Shown piece by piece: positions 59,514 to 64,000 of a stretch of DNA of 64,000 nt. The translations under genes were made by a program, and so were the position numbers. The notes below the pieces were generated by a model that did not search any database, was not told the origin of the DNA, and was given only the letters and a program-made list of their open reading frames with translations. The stretch comes from Arthrobacter gallicola (lineage in GTDB: Bacteria > Actinomycetota > Actinomycetes > Actinomycetales > Micrococcaceae): assembly GCF_014836775.1 (NCBI RefSeq), contig NZ_JACSQD010000007.1, positions 124,001 to 188,000 on the forward strand, read 5' to 3'. The number at the start of each line of letters is the position of its first letter. Position 1 is the first letter of the stretch.

Positions 59514-59791
59514 TTGCCTGCCTCCGAAGCTGCGGCTTCACATTCGCGCTGGGCGGCACGGATAGCCGCCCGCATGGCGAGGTTCTCGTCCGCCTGCCCG
59601 CTTCCCGCGGCCAGTCCGGCGGCGAGGCCGGCGATGAACGTCGTCAACGGAGCCGCCGGGCGGACAACGTTGTGCGCTGCAGCTGCCGCCAGGTCCAGGA
59701 CGGCGTCAATGTCGACTGCTGTTCCCTCAAGTTCGAGGGACCGCAGCAGCTGCTGCGCCCAGGTCTCGAGTGTTTCCTGCTGGCTTCCCAT
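59510..59791 (-). CDS. DUF6457-like small protein in Mo-cofactor operon
   Basis: The product has 93 residues from the ATG at 59791. It is helical, with LETWAQQLLRSLELEG at the start and VLDLAAAAAHNVVRPAAPLTTFIAGLAAG in the middle. Small proteins of this kind are commonly found beside mobA or moeA in Actinobacteria; the role is unknown. It overlaps moeA by 4 bases and lies 46 bases after mobA. The open frame up to 59950 overlaps mobA and is rejected. Confidence 0.75.
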   Translation of the reverse strand: MGSQQETLETWAQQLLRSLELEGTAVDIDAVLDLAAAAAHNVVRPAAPLTTFIAGLAAGLAAGSGQADENLAMRAAIRAAQRECEAAASEAGK

Positions 59792-59837
59792 CTTGGCTCC
59801 TTTTGTTCCTGGGGCGTCGGCGCGGAACCGGCAGGGC

Positions 59838-60503
59838 TCAAACAGCGCGGCTGCCCGGGCTGATCCCCCACTTTCCGGCATCGGCCCAGGTGTCCACGTC
59901 AGCGGTGCTTCCCTCCGGCACGGCAACCTCTCTCCACTGCACCCTAGCAAGGAGCCGGAACATTGAGAGATTCTCCAGTCCCCCGGGATGTCCGTTCACC
60001 GAACTGCGCGATTGCACTGCACCGCGCAGCTCATCCGTCCGGTACAGAGCTGCCAGCGGCTGCAGCGCCCCGCTGCTGTCCCTGGCCATGAGCGACGTGC
60101 CTGGCTCACTGCTGGCCTCGGCCAGCAGTGCCTGGACGGCTCCGGCAGCCCCGGGCATGTCGCAGGCCAGCACCAGAGTCCAGGGGGGCACAGAGTCCTC
60201 AGCGGCGCCGGCACGGCAAAGCGCATCCACCGCCGCCCCGACGGCCGCCGCAGGGCCGGAGAAGGCAGGCTCTTCCCGGACAAAGAAACACTGCGCGGGT
60301 ACAGCGGGCAGGACGTCCTCCAGCTCGGCGGGCCCGGCAACAGCGACACGGCCGGCCTGCCGAACAGTGTCAAGAGTACGTTCGAGGAGGGTTTTCCCCT
60401 CAAGAATGAGTCCTGCCTTGGGGACTCCGCCCAGCCGGGAGGACCTCCCGCCAGCGAGGACCACCGCGTTGAAGACCGGCAGCGTCCCGGTTTGAGGTTT
60501 CAT
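59838..60503 (-). CDS. mobA: Molybdenum cofactor guanylyltransferase MobA
   Basis: The product has 221 residues from the ATG at 60503. The nucleotidyltransferase motif is VVLAGGRSSRLGGVPKAGL, and ACDMPGAAGAVQALL carries the metal-binding Asp. It attaches GMP to molybdopterin. The ATG overlaps the last base of the HNH gene stop (TGATG), so it is in one transcript with that gene. An outer ATG at 60536 inside the HNH gene is less likely. Confidence 0.9.
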   Translation of the reverse strand: MKPQTGTLPVFNAVVLAGGRSSRLGGVPKAGLILEGKTLLERTLDTVRQAGRVAVAGPAELEDVLPAVPAQCFFVREEPAFSGPAAAVGAAVDALCRAGAAEDSVPPWTLVLACDMPGAAGAVQALLAEASSEPGTSLMARDSSGALQPLAALYRTDELRGAVQSRSSVNGHPGGLENLSMFRLLARVQWREVAVPEGSTADVDTWADAGKWGISPGSRAV

Positions 60504-61000
60504 CAGGCGGCCGTGTCGCCAAGGAAAGGGCTCCACTGAGCCGCAGGCTGGTCAAGTTCACGGATCTGCCAGCGGGCGCCGCGGGGCGGCCTTGGAGTAA
60601 ACCGCAGCTTCCAGCCGAGCTGGTTCAGCGTTTTGTCCCCTTTGTTGTTGTTGCAGCGCAGACAGCACGCCACCAGGTTCTCCCAGCTGTCCTCACCGCC
60701 CCGGGACTTCGGGACCACATGATCCACGGTGGAGGCTTGTTTGCCGCAGTACGCGCAGGAGTGGGCGTCGCGCCGCAGGACTCCCCTGCGGGTGGCAACG
60801 GAGTCCTCACGGTAGGGAATACTGACGTACCGGTTCAGCAGGATCACCGAGGGGCGCCCAAAAACATCGGCCGGACTCACCACAGGCACACCGCTCTCTG
60901 CCAGCACACTCGCCTTTCCGGTCAGCACCAGAACCAGTGCGCGCCGGAAGGTGACAACGGCCAGCGGCTCGTAGCCCGCATTCAGCACCAGGGTTCGCAT
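60503..61000 (-). CDS. HNH endonuclease-family protein
   Basis: The product has 165 residues. The HNH core has CAYCGKQASTVDHVVPKSRGGEDSWENLVACCLRCNNNKGDKT, with two CxxC zinc pairs and the catalytic His. The N-terminus (MRTLVLNAGYEPLAVVTFRRA) is conserved in a widespread actinobacterial group. It is the first gene of the transcript with mobA, DUF6457 and moeA, which may be an accident of arrangement. Function unknown. Confidence 0.88.
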   Translation of the reverse strand: MRTLVLNAGYEPLAVVTFRRALVLVLTGKASVLAESGVPVVSPADVFGRPSVILLNRYVSIPYREDSVATRRGVLRRDAHSCAYCGKQASTVDHVVPKSRGGEDSWENLVACCLRCNNNKGDKTLNQLGWKLRFTPRPPRGARWQIRELDQPAAQWSPFLGDTAA

Positions 61001-61162
61001 GCACGTTCCTCTACGCCTTCCCGCGGGTCCGGCAAGAAAAAAGGTCCACCGGCACTGCGGTTCTTTGAATCTTCATTGCAAGGGTAAGCCGGGATTTCGA
61101 TTCCCGCTATTTAATCGGCTCGAAATACCGGCGGAGGCTGAGCGTGATTCGCGTCCGGAAAC

Positions 61163-61198
61163 ACCAAAGGACCCTCCCGGAGGGGAGAGTCCTTTGGT
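61163..61198 (-). terminator. Terminator of the NlpC/P60 operon
   Basis: ACCAAAGGAC (61163-61172) pairs with GTCCTTTGGT (61189-61198), with a further CCTCC/GGAGG stem inside. It follows the last NlpC/P60 gene on the minus strand. Nothing else is supported in 61001-61223 except a short hairpin at about 61090-61106. Confidence 0.8.
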
Positions 61199-61223
61199 GA
61201 ACTGTGTCAGGTTCTGGCTGCTG

Positions 61224-61988
61224 CTAGCCGCCGACGCGGATGTACACGCCGCCGGAGCCAAGCTCAGCCGGCGCAACAACGGTCTGGTTGCCGAAGAAAC
61301 CGCCGTGGACGGCCTGACCATTGCCAACGTAAACAGCAATGTGGGCCATGCCCATGCCGCCGTCGGCGTAGTAGATCAGATCGCCGGGAATTGCTTCGCC
61401 CGCGCTTACGGTACGGCCCAGGGAGAGGTAACCCGCCGGCCATCCGTGGAAGTTGATGCCTGCCGCTGCCAGGGCGTTGGTAGCGAGCATGGTGCAGTCC
61501 TGCATCACACCCAGCTGGGCGTAGGCAGCTGCGGCAATTGTGGCGGCAATCCCGGAGGAGGCAGCCGGTGCCGCGGAAGCCGCCGGAGCAGCTGCGGTCT
61601 GGGCGGTTGCCGCCTGGGCGGGAGCCTCAGCTGCCGGAGTGGTGATTTCCTGCGACTGAACCGTCACGGCCTCAACTACCGGCTCTTCGGCCACGATGAC
61701 GCCCGGAACCGGAGCGAACGTGAGCTCAGGGCCAACGGCATCCGCGGGAACCTGCAGCGGGATAGAAGACAGATCCAGCTTGCTGGTCTGCACATCGCGG
61801 GAAAGTTCCGGTCCTGCTGCATTTGCGGCGACGCCGGTGCTGAGCACCAGGCCGGAGGCAGCGGCGATGACGGCAGCCTGGCGGCCGACCGTTCCCGCGT
61901 TGGAGGTGACGGCGTCGGCCAGCGCGGTCAGTGAGCTGGTGCGCTGGACAGGCGCCCGGTGGCGGGCGCGCTCAGTTGTCGAGGTCAT
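61224..61988 (-). CDS. NlpC/P60-family secreted peptidase, paralogue 2
   Basis: The product has 254 residues. A Sec-type signal segment (RQAAVIAAASGLVLSTGVAANA) is followed by a Pro/Ala/Gln-rich linker (about 60-150) and an NlpC/P60 domain. The catalytic Cys165 is in MQDCTML, His216 in AHIAVYVG and the third residue His228 in AVHGG. Such enzymes cut peptidoglycan stem peptides. It lies 28 bases after its paralogue and so is in the c-di-AMP riboswitch-controlled operon. It lacks a binding domain such as LysM. Confidence 0.9.
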   Translation of the reverse strand: MTSTTERARHRAPVQRTSSLTALADAVTSNAGTVGRQAAVIAAASGLVLSTGVAANAAGPELSRDVQTSKLDLSSIPLQVPADAVGPELTFAPVPGVIVAEEPVVEAVTVQSQEITTPAAEAPAQAATAQTAAAPAASAAPAASSGIAATIAAAAYAQLGVMQDCTMLATNALAAAGINFHGWPAGYLSLGRTVSAGEAIPGDLIYYADGGMGMAHIAVYVGNGQAVHGGFFGNQTVVAPAELGSGGVYIRVGG

Positions 61989-62016
61989 GGCGGTGTGCTC
62001 CGTTTATCTGACCGTG

Positions 62017-62817
62017 TCAGCTGACGCGGACGAAGCTTGCGCCGGGAAGATCGGACAGGGAGTGGAGGCCGGTGTTCATGCCGTTGAGACCGCCGCTGAT
62101 GACCTGGCCGTTGCCGACGTAGATCGCAACGTGCCCGCCGGTGATAACCAGATCGCCGGCCTGCGGGGATCCCACTACGGTGCCGTAGGCGAAGAACTGG
62201 GCCGGGGCGAGGTCGCCGACGGACTTGCCAACCGAACGCAGAGCCTTCTCGACCATGGCGGTGCAGTCCTGTGCGACGCCGATCTGAGCGTAGGCGGACG
62301 CAACCAGGCCCGCAGCAACGCCGCTGGCGCTGACCGCAGGTGCAGCAGCTGCCGGTGCGGAGGAGGCGGTGGTGACGCCTGAGGCGGCCGGGGCCGGCGC
62401 CGGTGCGGCGGCGGCCTGCTGTGCAGCGTATGCCTCCTGCTGGGCGGCGACGGCGGCAGCGGCTTCTTCCGCTGCAGCCAGCTCAGCGGCAGCGATCTGG
62501 GCGCGGGCTTCAGCACCGGAAAGCGAGCCCGCAAGCGGGGCAACCGGAAGATCGAAGGGTGCCTGCTCGGAGACCGTTACGGTCCCGTTGGAGGTCACAA
62601 CGTTAAGGGGGGTTGCTTCAAGTGCCTGGCGGTCGGTCGAAACCGGAGCGGCCTGGGCCGGCATACCAGCGGCCAGAACAAGGCCGGAAGCTGCGACGAC
62701 GACGGCGGCCTGGCGGCCGACGGTTCCTGCGTTGGCGGTTACAGCCTTGGAAAGGGCCGTAAGCGTGCTGGTCGGAGCGGTGGCAGCGCGACGGCGGCCA
62801 GATTTGATTGATGACAC
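62017..62817 (-). CDS. NlpC/P60-family secreted protein, paralogue 1
   Basis: The product has 266 residues from the GTG at 62817, placed 8 bases after GGGAGAGG. The signal segment is RQAAVVVAASGLVLAAGMPAQA, almost identical to that of the next gene. A coiled Ala/Glu-rich region (about 105-160) links to the NlpC/P60 domain with Cys185 (AQDCTAM) and His229 (GGHVAIYVG). The third catalytic position is Ser241 instead of His/Asn/Gln. It is the first gene after the riboswitch. Confidence 0.9.
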   Translation of the reverse strand: MSSIKSGRRRAATAPTSTLTALSKAVTANAGTVGRQAAVVVAASGLVLAAGMPAQAAPVSTDRQALEATPLNVVTSNGTVTVSEQAPFDLPVAPLAGSLSGAEARAQIAAAELAAAEEAAAAVAAQQEAYAAQQAAAAPAPAPAASGVTTASSAPAAAAPAVSASGVAAGLVASAYAQIGVAQDCTAMVEKALRSVGKSVGDLAPAQFFAYGTVVGSPQAGDLVITGGHVAIYVGNGQVISGGLNGMNTGLHSLSDLPGASFVRVS

Positions 62818-62836
62818 AGTTTTTGCCTCTCCCAAT

Positions 62837-63003
62837 GCCTACGAGGTGAGCTGTCGGATTCGGATGGGAGTCACCCGGCCGCCGGACTGCGAAGTCCGGC
62901 AACTTAACCCCTAGGGCTTCTTTCGAAACCCGAAATTGGTTCCCCCGCCTCTGCCATGCGATTTTGCGAACGGATCTCAAACGGTGGCAGAGCTCGGCGA
63001 TCC
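62837..63003 (-). promoter_or_regulatory. ydaO-type c-di-AMP riboswitch
   Basis: On the minus strand the leader carries ATCGCCGAGCTCTGCC, then GGCAGAGGCGGGGGAACCAA, then TAGGGGTTAAGTTGCC, and finally CCGACAGCTCACCTCGTAGGC, which are the conserved blocks of the ydaO-yuaA element in order. The class senses c-di-AMP and usually turns its genes off. The ribosome site GGGAGAGG follows immediately. Confidence 0.9.
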
Positions 63004-63046
63004 GCTTGAGAGTGCTTGACCTTTAGGCCGATCAGGCACGGTGACG

Positions 63047-63075
63047 AGAATATAACAACATCAAGGAAATGTCAC
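63047..63075 (-). promoter_or_regulatory. Promoter of the NlpC/P60 operon
   Basis: On the minus strand GTGACA (63075-63070) and TATTCT (63052-63047) are 17 bases apart. The start of transcription falls about 40 bases before the riboswitch. Confidence 0.5.
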
Positions 63076-63104
63076 GCTCAGGTCACGAAAAGATATTGGA
63101 GCGG

Positions 63105-63872
63105 TCACAGCCAGCCGAGAGGGTCGACAGGAGTGCCGTTTACGAGTACCTCAAAATGCAGGTGGCAGCCCGTCGAGGCGCCCGTGGTGCCGCTGGCTCC
63201 CACCAGGTCACCGCGCTGGACTTCATCCCCCACAGAGACACTGATCGCTGAGAGGTGGTTGTACGTGGTTTCCACCCCGTTGCCGTGGTCCACGACTACC
63301 CGGTTTCCACCGCCGTAGGCGTGCCATCCGGCGGACTTAACCTTGCCTGCCGCGGCGGCGGACACCTCAGTGCCGCAGGCTGCCGCAAAGTCCTGGCCGG
63401 TATGCAGCTCTCCCGCCGCGCCGGTGATGGGGCTGACCCGGTAACCGAAGGCTGAGGTCTGCACCAGCTCGGAGTCCAGCGGAGTCGCGAGCGTGCCTTT
63501 GGCAGCTGCCGGGATGACATCCGAGCCGGCCACGCTGAGTCCCTGCAGCTTCGCATCCGGATCAAACTTGCTGGTCAGCGCCGCCCGGTCGAACTCCAGT
63601 GTGGCGTTGGGATCGGCGGAAACCGGGGCGGGAGCCGCAGTGGCTTCCGGCGCCGGCAGCGGATCGACGGCTGCTGCCGTCGTCGGCAGGGCAACGGTCA
63701 GCACCAGCCCGGAGGCGGCGGCCGTGATGGCAAATTTCTGGGCAGATCCCCCCAGCGGGCGGCGGACAGGTTCCGCGCGTCGCCGGCCGGTGGTCCCGGC
63801 GGCGGCACGTGGGCGCACTGGAGCGGCCGTGGTTTCGGCCCTGCGCCTGCCCGAAGCAACGTGCTTCGACAA
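63105..63872 (-). CDS. M23-family secreted endopeptidase
   Basis: The product has 255 residues from a TTG start at 63872, 7 bases after GAGAGGGAA. A signal segment (SAQKFAITAAASGLVLTVAL) leads to a linker and a C-terminal LytM/M23 domain with ELHTGQDFA and the zinc motif HLHFE near the end. It cuts peptidoglycan cross-links. The domain is at the C-terminus, usual for this group. The start of the gene is directly preceded by a second c-di-AMP riboswitch. Confidence 0.9.
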   Translation of the reverse strand: MSKHVASGRRRAETTAAPVRPRAAAGTTGRRRAEPVRRPLGGSAQKFAITAAASGLVLTVALPTTAAAVDPLPAPEATAAPAPVSADPNATLEFDRAALTSKFDPDAKLQGLSVAGSDVIPAAAKGTLATPLDSELVQTSAFGYRVSPITGAAGELHTGQDFAAACGTEVSAAAAGKVKSAGWHAYGGGNRVVVDHGNGVETTYNHLSAISVSVGDEVQRGDLVGASGTTGASTGCHLHFEVLVNGTPVDPLGWL

Positions 63873-63891
63873 GTGGTTCCCTCTCTACAAA

Positions 63892-64000
63892 GCCTGCGAA
63901 GTTAGCTGTCGGATTCGAGTAGAGAACTCGGCCCACGACGCGCGGGAGTACCGCTGTGCGGAATTCCTGTGCTGCTCGGAGGCTTCACCCCAAGACAGTG
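63892..64000 (-). promoter_or_regulatory. Second ydaO-type c-di-AMP riboswitch, 3' part
   Basis: Reading leftwards from the window end, TTGGGGTGAAGCC is followed by CCGACAGCTAACTTCGCAGGC, the 3' half of the ydaO element. The 5' half is outside the window. It controls the M23 gene. Confidence 0.85.

Noticed and set aside
61085-61115. tRNA-like T arm (GGGATTTCGATTCCC)
   Set aside because: No acceptor, D or anticodon arm can be placed around it; it is a simple hairpin.
1-64000. CRISPR array, defence island, prophage or insertion sequence
   Set aside because: No spaced repeats, transposase, integrase, restriction or toxin-antitoxin motifs were recognised; the HNH protein at 60503 stands alone with housekeeping genes.

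Overview
This 64 kb window is chromosomal DNA of a high-GC Gram-positive bacterium. The protein types, the frequent GTG starts, the leaderless promoters and the c-di-AMP riboswitch-controlled cell wall hydrolases suggest an actinomycete of the Micrococcaceae (Arthrobacter-like). That placement is an inference from gene content, not from a search. I see no prophage, insertion sequence, integrase, CRISPR array or recognisable defence system. The window reads as ordinary chromosome with several accessory metabolic islands.

Layout. 1-7.6 kb: a truncated membrane protein, an FAD dehydrogenase, a YegP-like protein, asparaginase, a HAD phosphatase, small acidic proteins and Tex. 7.8-11.2 kb: a TPP-dependent enzyme, an SDR-MarR operon with a candidate operator, and a DUF503 protein. 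11.3-15.5 kb: a CtaG-like membrane protein, then a tight type III polyketide synthase / methyltransferase / flavin monooxygenase operon. 15.5-22.3 kb: a CPA1 antiporter, an agmatinase-family ureohydrolase translationally coupled to an acetolactate-synthase-like TPP enzyme, a divergent aromatic-hydroxylase-like FAD enzyme, and an XRE-cupin regulator. 22.6-31.5 kb: AI-2E family transporter, acyl-CoA ligase, a ferritin-like/VIT1 fusion transporter behind a yybP-ykoY (Mn2+) riboswitch, a TetR-DHA2 efflux operon, a secreted protein with a broken lipobox, and a sugar porter.

31.6-40.7 kb: sucCD, pcrA, an inositol-phosphatase-family protein, and an MMPL transporter divergent from a MarR regulator with a perfect 10-bp inverted repeat between them. 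40.7-49 kb: tRNA-Arg(CCT) and a sugar locus. The locus has an ABC importer divergent from a SIS isomerase/deaminase, ROK kinase, PfkB kinase, class II aldolase and DeoR regulator, and reads as an amino-sugar (galactosamine/tagatose-type) catabolic system. 49-51 kb: a cassette of two related secreted proteins flanking a SipW-type signal peptidase. 51-55 kb: an ABC exporter and an orphan sensor kinase with a degenerate receiver domain. 55-61 kb: a molybdenum cofactor/formate dehydrogenase-like group (fdhD, FdhF/YdeP-type oxidoreductase, moeA, DUF6457, mobA, HNH nuclease). 61-64 kb: two paralogous NlpC/P60 proteins and an M23 peptidase, each unit headed by a ydaO-type c-di-AMP riboswitch (the second runs off the window).

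The least familiar unit is the SipW cassette at 48.9-51.1 kb. The two secreted proteins share a cysteine-paired domain and the same signal peptide end, which suggests a dedicated export and processing system for a surface structure. All functional statements come from motif reading; none were checked against a database.
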